Below are positions 36,001 through 42,740 of a stretch of DNA of 64,000 bases, in pieces. This stretch comes from Synechocystis sp. PCC 6714 (lineage in GTDB: Bacteria; Cyanobacteriota; Cyanobacteriia; Cyanobacteriales; Microcystaceae), in NCBI RefSeq assembly GCF_000478825.2, contig NZ_CP007544.1, positions 1 through 64,000 on the forward strand. Direction: 5' to 3'. The notes under the pieces were generated by a model. The model did no database searches. It was not told the DNA's origin and saw nothing but the letters and a program-made list of their open reading frames with translations. The stretch's first letter is position 1. Each line of letters starts with the position of its first letter. Both the position numbers and the translations under genes were made by a program.

Positions 36001-36525
36001 ATGCTGCCGATCGCCGATTTGTTGACCCGTTATAACTTAAAGACCCGCCAGAGCCTCTACAACCGTATTAATGCTTTGGGGCTTGAACCGACCCGTAAGG
36101 GGAATAAGGTTTTGTTTGATGACGAAGCGGTTAAGCTACTTGACCAATTGGATGAACATCTAGAGGAAGGTGGAACCCTCAATAACTTTGTCCCTCCCTC
36201 TGAAGTAACTACAGTGGAAAGCAGTATTGAATCCGTTGCCGTTGATTCTGACCTTCTCCCTTTTGACCCCGGCATGGTGGCTCTGATTCAGTTAATGGAA
36301 TCTAGGCGATCGCCGTTGGATAATCTCAGGGATTTGGAGGATGCGGTCAGTTATGGTTGGTTGCTCACCACCACGCAGATAGAAAAATTACTAGGGGTTA
36401 AACCCAGAGGTGAGCAGTTTGATCGCCAAGGATTCTTATTTACTCGCCAGGGCAAAGCGGGACGAGAAGCCCAATGGTCGGTGATAAAAATTACTAGGGG
36501 CTTACGGTCTGTGGAGATGGAGTAA
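36001..36525 (+). CDS. HTH protein related in layout to the one at 2152
   Basis: The 174-residue protein has an N-terminal helix-turn-helix (LLTRYNLKTRQSLYNRINAL), then LFDDEAVKLLDQLDEHLEEG and GTLNNF. The same plan, in the same order, is seen at 2152-2727. The C-terminal half has LLTTTQIEKLLGVKP and FTRQGKAGREAQWSV. Both genes lie in DNA rich in GGACA-type repeats, so these proteins may bind them. Two ATTACTAGGGG motif copies lie inside this coding region (near 36386 and 36489). Confidence 0.6.
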   Translation: MLPIADLLTRYNLKTRQSLYNRINALGLEPTRKGNKVLFDDEAVKLLDQLDEHLEEGGTLNNFVPPSEVTTVESSIESVAVDSDLLPFDPGMVALIQLMESRRSPLDNLRDLEDAVSYGWLLTTTQIEKLLGVKPRGEQFDRQGFLFTRQGKAGREAQWSVIKITRGLRSVEME

Positions 36526-36552
36526 GGAGGGAGTGGATTACATAACTCAAAG

Positions 36553-36655
36553 GTTTGCTGTGAGTGTCAAGCACTCGCTAGACACTGTATATTTTCAAAG
36601 AGACAGTTTCCTGAAAGCTTTGATTGTTAACAGTTTCAAGAATAGACACTTAGGT
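36553..36655. repeat. Shorter repeat cluster after the HTH gene
   Basis: GAGTGTCAAGCACTCGCTAG then ACACTGT, AGACAGTTTC and ATAGACACTTA are degraded versions of the units in G1-G3. Confidence 0.55.
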
Positions 36656-36662
36656 CAATCCT

Positions 36663-36884
36663 ATGAATGCCTCCCCTGATTTGACCCCCGACGAGATTCA
36701 AGATATCACTGATTTTTTGGTGACGGTTTACCAGGGCAACATTGAAAACATTGAAATGCCGGAGGAAATTAATGATGAACTCTATCGCTATACTTTCTGG
36801 GATGGCCCCAAACACATCCAGGTTATGGTCAATGAAAAAACGATGAAGATTGCGACCCGTATTTTGAACCCTGATGAGATTTAG
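36663..36884 (+). CDS. Small hypothetical protein (73 aa)
   Basis: The protein starts with NASPDLTPDEIQDITDFL and ends with MKIATRILNPDEI. It is acidic and probably folds as an alpha/beta unit (helix, helix, YRYTFWDG strand, IQVMVNEKTMKIATR strands). It lies between two repeat clusters and has no recognised family. Confidence 0.5.
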   Translation: MNASPDLTPDEIQDITDFLVTVYQGNIENIEMPEEINDELYRYTFWDGPKHIQVMVNEKTMKIATRILNPDEI

Positions 36885-36931
36885 GACTGTCAGTCTTTCA
36901 CTAGACACTGTTCACCATTCACTGGACATTT
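36884..36931. repeat. Repeat units between the 73-aa gene and arsC
   Basis: GGACTGTCAGTC..CACTAGACACTGTT is followed by CATTCACTGGACATTTG. The first unit touches the stop codon of the upstream gene. Confidence 0.55.
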
Positions 36932-36968
36932 GCCCAAAAAACCCATTAGATAAGGCTCAACAAAGAAT

Positions 36969-37409
36969 ATGATTGTTATTTACCACAATCCAGACTGCGG
37001 CACATCAAGAAACGTTTTACAGTTGATTGAAGCGGCGGGTTATTTGCCCCAGGTCATTGAGTATTTAAAGGAAGGTTGGACAAAGCCCCAACTCTTAGGA
37101 TTATTTGCGGCGGCCGATCTAACACCCCGCAGTGCCCTACGAACAACCAAGTCTCCTGCGGCTGAACTGAACCTGTTAGAAGAAACTGTAACGGATGCTC
37201 AAATATTAGATGCAATGGTGGAGTATCCGATTTTGGTAAATAGGCCAATTGTCTGTACTCCCAAGGGAGTCCGGCTCTGTCGCCCTAGTGAAGTTGTTTT
37301 AGATTTGTTGGATCAGTGGCCTTCTGGCCCATTTGCCAAAGAAGATGGTGAACTGATACTGGATGAACAGGGAAATCCTGTCAAACTTGGATTGTCTACT
37401 ACTCACTAG
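36969..37409 (+). CDS. arsC: ArsC-family arsenate reductase (glutaredoxin-dependent type)
   Basis: The 146-residue protein has the catalytic cysteine near residue 10 in YHNPDCGTSRNVL, then IEYLKEGWTKPQL and the conserved VNRPIVCTPKGVRLCRPSE, where ArsC proteins hold the arginines that bind arsenate. E. coli ArsC is about the same length. ArsC reduces arsenate to arsenite in the cytosol with glutathione and glutaredoxin. No arsB or acr3 export gene is nearby, and some relatives (YffB/SpxA-like) act on other substrates. Confidence 0.8.
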   Translation: MIVIYHNPDCGTSRNVLQLIEAAGYLPQVIEYLKEGWTKPQLLGLFAAADLTPRSALRTTKSPAAELNLLEETVTDAQILDAMVEYPILVNRPIVCTPKGVRLCRPSEVVLDLLDQWPSGPFAKEDGELILDEQGNPVKLGLSTTH

Positions 37410-37418
37410 ACAGTTTTC
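37391..37418. repeat. Last unit of the ACTGTCTAG repeat series
   Basis: ATTGTCTACT..CACTAGACAGT overlaps the arsC stop codon. No further unit was found to the right. Confidence 0.55.
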
Positions 37419-37521
37419 CGAAAGTTTCGCTCCCTATAGCCTTTGGGGAATTACCAGTGGTTACTGAGCTTGTCGAAATAGGGTTAAGAATAAGTGTTGA
37501 ATTTTTTACTAGGGGTTTAGG

Positions 37522-37815
37522 GTGAAAGATAATCGTTATTCTCCTGACTGGACTGCGATCGCCACCACCAAAAAGCAGTCCGTTAATTGGGTCTGTGAAC
37601 GGTGCGGGGTGCAATGTCTTAAGCCTGGAGAGGATAAAGAGTTGTCAAAGGAAGAACGCTATCGGCTCAGGATGGCGGTTCACCATTGCGATTACAATCC
37701 AGCTAATAATTCCCCTAGTAATTTGATGGCCCTTTGCTTGCCTTGTCATCTCCACTATCACCGCAGGCAACAGGGGAATGTCACACCAGGACAGTTATCG
37801 TTGGAATTTTGCTAG
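37522..37815 (+). CDS. HNH endonuclease, copy 1 of an inverted pair
   Basis: The 97-residue protein has WVCERCGVQC as the first zinc-binding cysteine pair, the HNH core in RMAVHHCDYNPANNSPSNLM, then ALCLPCHLHYHRRQ. It starts with GTG right after a TTTTTACTAGGGGTTT motif. A close homologue (about 80 percent identical by eye) lies in opposite orientation at 53441-53752, with the same motif in front. It is probably a small DNA nuclease of plasmid or phage type. Confidence 0.8.
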   Translation: MKDNRYSPDWTAIATTKKQSVNWVCERCGVQCLKPGEDKELSKEERYRLRMAVHHCDYNPANNSPSNLMALCLPCHLHYHRRQQGNVTPGQLSLEFC

Positions 37816-37850
37816 GATTTGTTTACGTGTTTTTTAACTGAATTTGATTT

Positions 37851-37882
37851 CCCTCTCTATTGAAAAGTCTCAGAGGGGAGGC
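37851..37882. terminator. Inverted repeat after the HNH gene
   Basis: CCCTCTCTATTG and CAGAGGGGAGG form a six- to seven-pair stem. No long T tract follows, so terminator function is uncertain. Confidence 0.3.
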
Positions 37883-37936
37883 TAGAAACATAAAATGTCA
37901 CTTAAATTACTAATTTAACTATTTTTTATAAAATTT

Positions 37937-38680
37937 ATGAGTCATAATCAAGAAACACAAGACCAAATACAAGACCAAATACAAAAACTATTTGATTCTT
38001 TGGAAAATGCGACACAGCGTTGTGTTGAAGAGCACTTTACTGAGCCAGCTCAAGTCAATGAATGGAACTTAAATGATGTATGTCATGCGGTATCTAAATA
38101 TTTTGAAAAAGATATTAAAAATACATTAAAGATATACAATGGGCAAAAGTTAATTCAAGAACAGTTAAACGTAATTACACCGCGTCTTCAACTAGTTATA
38201 GAAGATATTAAAATTATTAAAGACTTAAGAGAAGAAGTTAAACAATTAAGAATAAGATATGAAGATTCTTTTAAATCAATCCATTTAAGCGTTGATTCTT
38301 TTCAAGATACTAGCAGAACTTTGTCTGAATTGATTAACAGAACAAAAGAAGATATTGATAAATTTCCGACAAAAGATTCGATAGAAATAATGATTCATAA
38401 TCTTACAAGAGAGCTAATTTCTCAAAACACTTTTGATTCAAGATTGAACTCTATTGATGAAAGGATTAGAAGTAATGAAATTTCATCTAGAAACCAATTT
38501 TTAATTACTATTGCAACTCTTATAATAGGATTTATAGCTGTGATTGTGCCTCAATTTTATATATTATATGAAGATAAAAAAAACTCAGATAAATCAAAAG
38601 AAATGTCTAGTACGGAATTAGAATGCCCAAAACCTCTAATTGTGACCGATGCCAGTTTTACTCCCATAATCCTCATCTAG
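37937..38680 (+). CDS. Coiled-coil protein with a C-terminal membrane helix
   Basis: The 247-residue protein starts with a QDQIQDQIQKLF repeat and has long heptad-rich segments around 70-175. A single membrane helix (FLITIATLIIGFIAVIVPQF) near 195-215 is followed by a short basic and acidic tail. The topology suggests a cytoplasmic coiled coil anchored in the membrane. AT content is high. Its 3' end overlaps the start of the next, frameshifted gene by 58 bases. Function unknown. Confidence 0.6.
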   Translation: MSHNQETQDQIQDQIQKLFDSLENATQRCVEEHFTEPAQVNEWNLNDVCHAVSKYFEKDIKNTLKIYNGQKLIQEQLNVITPRLQLVIEDIKIIKDLREEVKQLRIRYEDSFKSIHLSVDSFQDTSRTLSELINRTKEDIDKFPTKDSIEIMIHNLTRELISQNTFDSRLNSIDERIRSNEISSRNQFLITIATLIIGFIAVIVPQFYILYEDKKNSDKSKEMSSTELECPKPLIVTDASFTPIILI

Positions 38681-38975
38681 TTTGTGTGGTTCATCCTATT
38701 GGAGTGGAGGGAAAATGTTCCGACTTCAAACCCGACCTAATTCACGGGCGGATGAAGATGAATAATGGTCGCCCCTGGGTTATTTTTGGTGGGATGGGGA
38801 GCTATCTCCCAATAGGCCTGTTACATTGACCCCAGGGGAACAGCTTGAAATCTTGGACTTTCACCCCTTTTTTACTGGAGTTTGCCCTAAGTGTGGTCAT
38901 GGGTTTGACCAGGATAATCCTCCCCCTATTTATTGGGATTGTCCGGCCTGTGGTTGGGTGGATGATTCGGTGTGA
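38623..38975 (+). pseudogene. Frameshifted small zinc-ribbon-type cyanobacterial protein
   Basis: The first frame gives SNCDRCQFYSHNPHLVCVVH and GKCSDFKPD, and runs to about 38765. The second part is in a shifted frame: FWWDGELSPNRPVTLTPGEQ, LDFHPFFTGVCPKCGHGF and YWDCPACGWVDDSV. Joined, they match a common cyanobacterial protein with four CxxC-type pairs. A single-base change around 38765-38780 (CGCCCCTGGG) would explain the break; it may also be a sequencing error. Confidence 0.7.
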
Positions 38976-39259
38976 TGATGATATTGCTTGCTCTATTTCA
39001 ACCCCTTGAATTTCCTGATTCCTTCAATCAGGCGATCGCCGTCAATGTTTATGCCGAAACCATTTGCAAGAGTCAAGATCCTTTGGACGTAGCCCGTGGG
39101 GAAGCAACTCAAGCGGCAATGCAAGCTTTTAACCGCCATCGGCAACGACACGTTTTTCCCTTGGAAATCTGGGAACCCACCGAAGACCCAACGGAAGTAG
39201 AATTGCTGAGACGTTGGGACGAGTTTTCACAGAAGGTCTGCCCTGAAAGGTTGGAGTGA
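38975..39259 (+). CDS. Small hypothetical protein (about 94 aa)
   Basis: The ATG overlaps the TGA of the preceding frame (TGATG), so translation may be coupled. The protein contains SFNQAIAVNVYAETICKSQD, RGEATQAAMQAF and EVELLRRWDEFSQKVCPE. It is mainly helical, with no recognised family. Confidence 0.5.
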   Translation: MMILLALFQPLEFPDSFNQAIAVNVYAETICKSQDPLDVARGEATQAAMQAFNRHRQRHVFPLEIWEPTEDPTEVELLRRWDEFSQKVCPERLE

Positions 39260-39423
39260 TTATTTTCGCCAAGGCCAATGGGTTCCCATCTCAGTCTTTG
39301 CTGACCAGATTAGGTAAAGCATCAAGAGGCTGACTCCGGCGAGGAATGGTAATAGATCTTCCTTCATAACCCCTAGTAATAAACTGAATTCACTGTGCCC
39401 ATTGCCCAATGGTCGTAATTAGT

Positions 39424-39717
39424 ATGGATCAAAACGAGTGGATTATCTTTGCCGAGTTGCGACGGTCAGACTTTGAGTTGATTGTTTCAATCCTATCTGA
39501 CCACTTCCCTCGTCTGGAATGGGGTTCACAGTGCGACGACTGGCTCTGGATTTATCGCCGGGACTACAAGTTAGAGATTGACTCGTTTTCGTCGATGGAA
39601 CTGGAGGTGAAGGGCCCAAGGAAAGCCTATGGTTTGGCCCAGGAAATTTTGTGCCTGTTGCCGCCTTCGGTATTCGTTCAGGTTTTTGAAAGACCTAAGT
39701 TGGATCTCACCCGCTGA
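39424..39717 (+). CDS. Small hypothetical protein (97 aa)
   Basis: From the ATG at 39424 the protein reads DQNEWIIFAELRRSDFELIV and ends QVFERPKLDLTR. Alternating strands and helices (FELIVSILSDHFP, WLWIYRRDYKLEIDS, KAYGLAQEILCLL) suggest a compact alpha/beta fold. An in-frame ATG at 39409 would add five residues. Family unknown. Confidence 0.5.
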   Translation: MDQNEWIIFAELRRSDFELIVSILSDHFPRLEWGSQCDDWLWIYRRDYKLEIDSFSSMELEVKGPRKAYGLAQEILCLLPPSVFVQVFERPKLDLTR

Positions 39718-39828
39718 AGCCCCGATTAATAACCTTTTGGTTAACTATCACAATTTGTTAAGACCTTGCAACGGCTGATCTTATGTTGCGCTAGTATTCC
39801 GTCATACAGTAGAAACCTACCGTCAGTT

Positions 39829-40032
39829 ATGAAAAGTAGGCGATTATCGATCCGGGTTCCAGACCCGTTACTTGGTCGGTTGGAGTCTTATCTTGACCAG
39901 CAGGGTTTGACGGTGACTGAGGGGGTATTAGCGTCCTATGTTGGGCAAAATGAACGGTTACCTTTCCTAGCGTGGATTGGTCGTGTTAAGCAACGCTTGG
40001 TAGTCTTGAAAAACAATATTTTTTTACCCTGA
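39829..40032 (+). CDS. Ribbon-helix-helix-like small protein
   Basis: The 67-residue protein from the ATG at 39829 begins KSRRLSIRVPDPLLGRLESY, a basic strand followed by a helix as in CopG-type ribbon-helix-helix proteins, then LTVTEGVLASYVGQ. Its stop falls in the hairpin element that precedes the WYL regulator gene, about 60 bases upstream of it. A link to CRISPR control is possible by position only. Confidence 0.5.
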   Translation: MKSRRLSIRVPDPLLGRLESYLDQQGLTVTEGVLASYVGQNERLPFLAWIGRVKQRLVVLKNNIFLP

Positions 40033-40071
40033 AGATTTTTTGCAGGGGCCGTATTTTAGGCTGTAAGTAAT
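40027..40071 (+). promoter_or_regulatory. Hairpin plus GTAAGTAAT element before the WYL gene
   Basis: CCCTG..TTTTTTGCAGGG forms a stem, followed after 14 bases by TGTAAGTAAT. The same arrangement lies before cas4-cas1 at 48742-48801. The stem with a T-rich tail also looks like a terminator for the gene at 39829. Confidence 0.6.
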
Positions 40072-40090
40072 GAGTTGAGATGACTAATCA

Positions 40091-41095
40091 ATGACGGCTC
40101 AAAATGTACTTTCCCCTCGACAGCTTGAACGACTACTAGCAATTGATGAATATATTCGCTCACCTATTCGATATACAGCAAAAGTAATTGCTGAAAAGTT
40201 AAGTGTAGCGGAAAGAACGATTCGTCTCGACTTTGCTTTTTTAAGAGATAGATTTAATGCTCCTATTCAATTCAATCAGTCTAAAGGCTACTACTATTCA
40301 GATAATACTTGGCGTTTACCAACAATCCCTTTGACCCAAGGGGAATTATTTGCTTTGACGTTGGGTGCAAGGGCATTAGAAGCTTATTCTGGGTCTGCCT
40401 ATGAAGCAGAATTACAATCGTCCATTAAGCAGTTAGCAGCTCGTTTACCGCAAAAGATTTGGGTGGATTTAGAACGATTAGTCGATGAGCGGATTCACTT
40501 TCAACCAGGGGCAGAATTGTTAAATCTTGACCCGGATATTTATCAGGTCTTACATGAGGCTTGGAGGTCGTCACGTTCATTATGGATGCGCTATTACACT
40601 GCAGGCAGGAATGAAGAATCGGAACGTATTGTTGACCCCTATTATTTGGATATTTATCGGGGTAGTAACCCCTATTTAGTTGCTTTTTGTCATAATCGCC
40701 AAGCATTTCGGGAGTTCCGTTTAGACCGTATTCGAGAATATCGAATCTTAGATGAGCATTTTGAACCTGACCCTAGCTTTGACTGGAAAAAGTATAGTCA
40801 GAATGCGTTTCAAGTGGAAAAGGGCGATCGCCTTCATAAAGTAGTGATTGATTTTGCATCGAGGGCTGCTCCCTATATCAGAGAGCGGGAGTGGCATCCC
40901 TCCCAAAGGATTGATGAGCATCCTAACGAGTCTTTGACATTGTATCTGGAAGTGGGAGGACTTCAGGAGGTGAAGCGGTGGGTGTTAGGTTACGGCAAGG
41001 ATGCTTTGGCCAAGTCTCCACCGGAACTGGTCAAATTGCTTCAGGAAGAGACTGAGGCAATGGCCCGACAAAACGAAATTGGAGGTTGGGAGTAA
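40091..41095 (+). CDS. WYL-domain transcriptional regulator of the CRISPR-Cas locus
   Basis: The 334-residue protein has an N-terminal winged HTH (LAIDEYIRSPIRYTAKVIAE, KLSVAERTIRLDFAFLRDRF), a middle WYL domain with WMRYYTAGRNEESERIVDPY and LVAFCHNRQAFREFRLDRI, and a C-terminal WCX extension. WYL proteins sense ligands or nucleic acid and control several CRISPR loci, including repressors in Synechocystis. The shared element before this gene and before cas4-cas1 suggests that it regulates both. Control of this locus is inferred from position and the shared element. Confidence 0.8.
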   Translation: MTAQNVLSPRQLERLLAIDEYIRSPIRYTAKVIAEKLSVAERTIRLDFAFLRDRFNAPIQFNQSKGYYYSDNTWRLPTIPLTQGELFALTLGARALEAYSGSAYEAELQSSIKQLAARLPQKIWVDLERLVDERIHFQPGAELLNLDPDIYQVLHEAWRSSRSLWMRYYTAGRNEESERIVDPYYLDIYRGSNPYLVAFCHNRQAFREFRLDRIREYRILDEHFEPDPSFDWKKYSQNAFQVEKGDRLHKVVIDFASRAAPYIREREWHPSQRIDEHPNESLTLYLEVGGLQEVKRWVLGYGKDALAKSPPELVKLLQEETEAMARQNEIGGWE

Positions 41096-41295
41096 TGCAA
41101 GAGGTTACTATAGCTATAGGCAGACCTCCATTGATGCAACTGGTTGGCCCGCAATCAGACTGCGTTGAGCACATAAGTGCGGTATCGGATTACCCTCCTA
41201 TACTCTCAACCTTTGATGCCATAAGGCGTTCCGTGTCTGCCCTCACAAAAAATCTAATGATAAGAGTGGTATCGGAGAGACTTATGCTAGAATGA
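41095..41295 (+). CDS. Doubtful 66-codon ORF overlapping degenerate CRISPR repeats
   Basis: The ATG overlaps the TAA of the WYL gene (TAATG). The predicted product (QEVTIAIGRPPLMQLVGPQS at its start) has no recognised family, and its DNA carries three fragments of the CRISPR repeat. The region may be an RNA gene rather than a protein gene. A small toxin, as in CreTA pairs, is another possibility. Confidence 0.25.
   Translation: MQEVTIAIGRPPLMQLVGPQSDCVEHISAVSDYPPILSTFDAIRRSVSALTKNLMIRVVSERLMLE
41119..41280 (+). ncRNA. Degenerate mini-CRISPR / possible crRNA-like RNA downstream of the WYL gene
   Basis: CCATTGATGC (41128-41137) and GCGTTGAGCAC (41162-41172) equal the middle and the 3' end of the CRISPR repeat, split by an extra 18 bases. 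After about 28 spacer-like bases, 41201-41236 aligns to the whole repeat with 24 of 36 identical, including TTGATGCCATAAGGCGTT without a mismatch to array repeat 8. The spacer-like start ATAAGTGCGGTATCGGA recurs in altered form at 41261 (ATAAGAGTGGTATCGGA). The layout resembles the degenerate repeats of CreA or CreR RNAs. Transcription is not shown. Confidence 0.5.
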
Positions 41296-41361
41296 AGCAA
41301 CAAAAAGACGACCGCCGTCCGCATGGGATAGGGTCGCTTTCACAAAACTAATTTGATCATT

Positions 41362-41559
41362 ATGGAAAACCGCCAAAAATTCAAGGATTCAGGCTTATTC
41401 CCTTCAATATCTACATCTTCTTACCACGACAGGGAATTTGTAGAGCGTTTAATCAGTGAGAATCAGCAACTACGTCAATTGGCTTGTCCGCTATCTGATG
41501 ACTGTCTTTGCGTTGATGACTGGCTACAAAAAGACTACGCCAAAGATAGGGGCTTGTAA
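41362..41559 (+). CDS. Small hypothetical protein in the CRISPR-Cas locus (65 aa)
   Basis: The protein reads ENRQKFKDSGLFPSISTSSY and ends CLCVDDWLQKDYAKDRGL. A helix ISENQQLRQLACPLSDD lies in the middle. It is separate from HicB by about 90 bases and has no known family. Confidence 0.4.
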   Translation: MENRQKFKDSGLFPSISTSSYHDREFVERLISENQQLRQLACPLSDDCLCVDDWLQKDYAKDRGL

Positions 41560-41650
41560 TTGCTTAATGACTTACTCCCTGTCTGACTTTTTGATGGGAA
41601 GTAAGTATTTGCTAAAAGTAAACTATACGTTTTATGGAGACTAATACAAA

Positions 41651-41872
41651 ATGCATCAAATTTTGACCATTATTGAAAAGGATGAGTTTGGCTATTATGC
41701 TTATTGTCCTGCTTTAGAGGGTTGTCAAACTCAGGGAGATTCTTTGGAAGAAGTTGAGCAAAATATCAAAGAAGCCATTGCATTATACCTTTCTACGTTG
41801 ACGAAGGAGGAAAAACAAAAACTCTTTGATAAAGAGTTAACTGCAATGATGACAGAGGTTCAAGTTGCCTAA
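41651..41872 (+). CDS. hicB: HicB-type antitoxin
   Basis: The 73-residue protein has the HicB partial RNase-H-like fold: ILTIIEKDEFGYYAYCPALE, then GCQTQGDSLEEVEQNIKEAI. HicB neutralises HicA and usually represses its own promoter, although no DNA-binding domain is apparent in this short form. It overlaps hicA by eight bases. The pair lies between the WYL gene and cas6 and would make loss of the locus costly to the cell. Confidence 0.85.
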   Translation: MHQILTIIEKDEFGYYAYCPALEGCQTQGDSLEEVEQNIKEAIALYLSTLTKEEKQKLFDKELTAMMTEVQVA

Positions 41873-42062
41873 AATACCGCGTTTAACTGCAAAACAAGCT
41901 GAGAAAATGCTCTTGGATGCTGGGTTTGAATTGTTACGAAGTGAAGGTAGCCATCGTATTTATGGCAAACAATCACGCAGAGTTGTAATTCCATTTCATT
42001 CTGGCAAAATTTTGCATCCAAAAATTGTTAAGCAAGTAATTCAAGCAATTCAAAATGATTAA
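41865..42062 (+). CDS. hicA: HicA-type mRNA interferase toxin
   Basis: The 65-residue protein shows the HicA pattern LTAKQAEKMLLDAGFELLRS, the catalytic histidine in EGSHRIY, then VVIPFHSGKILHPKIVKQVI. The start is TTG or the frame-equivalent inside hicB, giving the overlap usual for such pairs. HicA cleaves mRNA when free. It ends 12 bases before the cas6 ATG, so toxin and cas genes probably share a transcript. Confidence 0.85.
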   Translation: MPKIPRLTAKQAEKMLLDAGFELLRSEGSHRIYGKQSRRVVIPFHSGKILHPKIVKQVIQAIQND

Positions 42063-42074
42063 TTGGTGATTATA

Positions 42075-42740
42075 ATGAACTTTATTGATTTGGCCTTTCC
42101 TGTAAAAGGTACAGTGCTTAATGCCGATCACAATTATTATTTGTATTCGGCGATCGCCAAAGAGTTTCCTATCCTTCACGATTTACCCGATTTGGCAGTT
42201 AATACTATTTCTGGCAAGCCAGATCGAGAGGGTAAAATTCTATTAGTGCCAGGTTCTAAACTTTGGATGCGTTTACCGATTGACAACATTACCCACATTT
42301 ACCAATTGGCAGGTAAAAAGCTTCGTATTGGTCAATATAGTATTGAGCTGGGTAATCCTAGTTTGCATCCTTTAGAGCCGGTAGAATCACTGAAAGCCCG
42401 TATCATTACTATTAAAGGTCATACCGAACCTATTTCTTTTTTGGAAGCAGTAAAACGGCAACTTTTTGCCCTTGAAATTACTGAAGGGGATGTAGGGATT
42501 CCAGCTAATCATGAGGGGATTCCGAAGCGGTTAACGTTGCAAATTAAAAAACCAGAAAGAACCTATTCTATTGTCGGCTATAGCGTTTTATTATCTAACC
42601 TCTCTGCTGAAGATTCTTTGAAAATTCAACAAGTTGGGATAGGAGGGAAACGTCGGCTTGGCTGTGGTGTGTTTTATCCCGCAGTTAAAAAATCTACTAA
42701 TTCAGGAAATAAGAAAAATGTTGAAGCAACTCTTGGCTAA
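42075..42740 (+). CDS. cas6: Cas6 of the MYXAN type (Cmx6)
   Basis: The 221-residue protein starts NFIDLAFPVKGTVLNADHNY and ends near VGIGGKRRLGCGVFYP, the G-rich loop of RAMP-type Cas6 proteins; LTLQIKKPERTYSIVGYSVL precedes it. The length and ends fit the Cmx6 group, which processes pre-crRNA at the repeat hairpin. Its 3' end overlaps cas3 by 23 bases. I chose the ATG at 42075, 12 bases after hicA. Confidence 0.8.
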   Translation: MNFIDLAFPVKGTVLNADHNYYLYSAIAKEFPILHDLPDLAVNTISGKPDREGKILLVPGSKLWMRLPIDNITHIYQLAGKKLRIGQYSIELGNPSLHPLEPVESLKARIITIKGHTEPISFLEAVKRQLFALEITEGDVGIPANHEGIPKRLTLQIKKPERTYSIVGYSVLLSNLSAEDSLKIQQVGIGGKRRLGCGVFYPAVKKSTNSGNKKNVEATLG

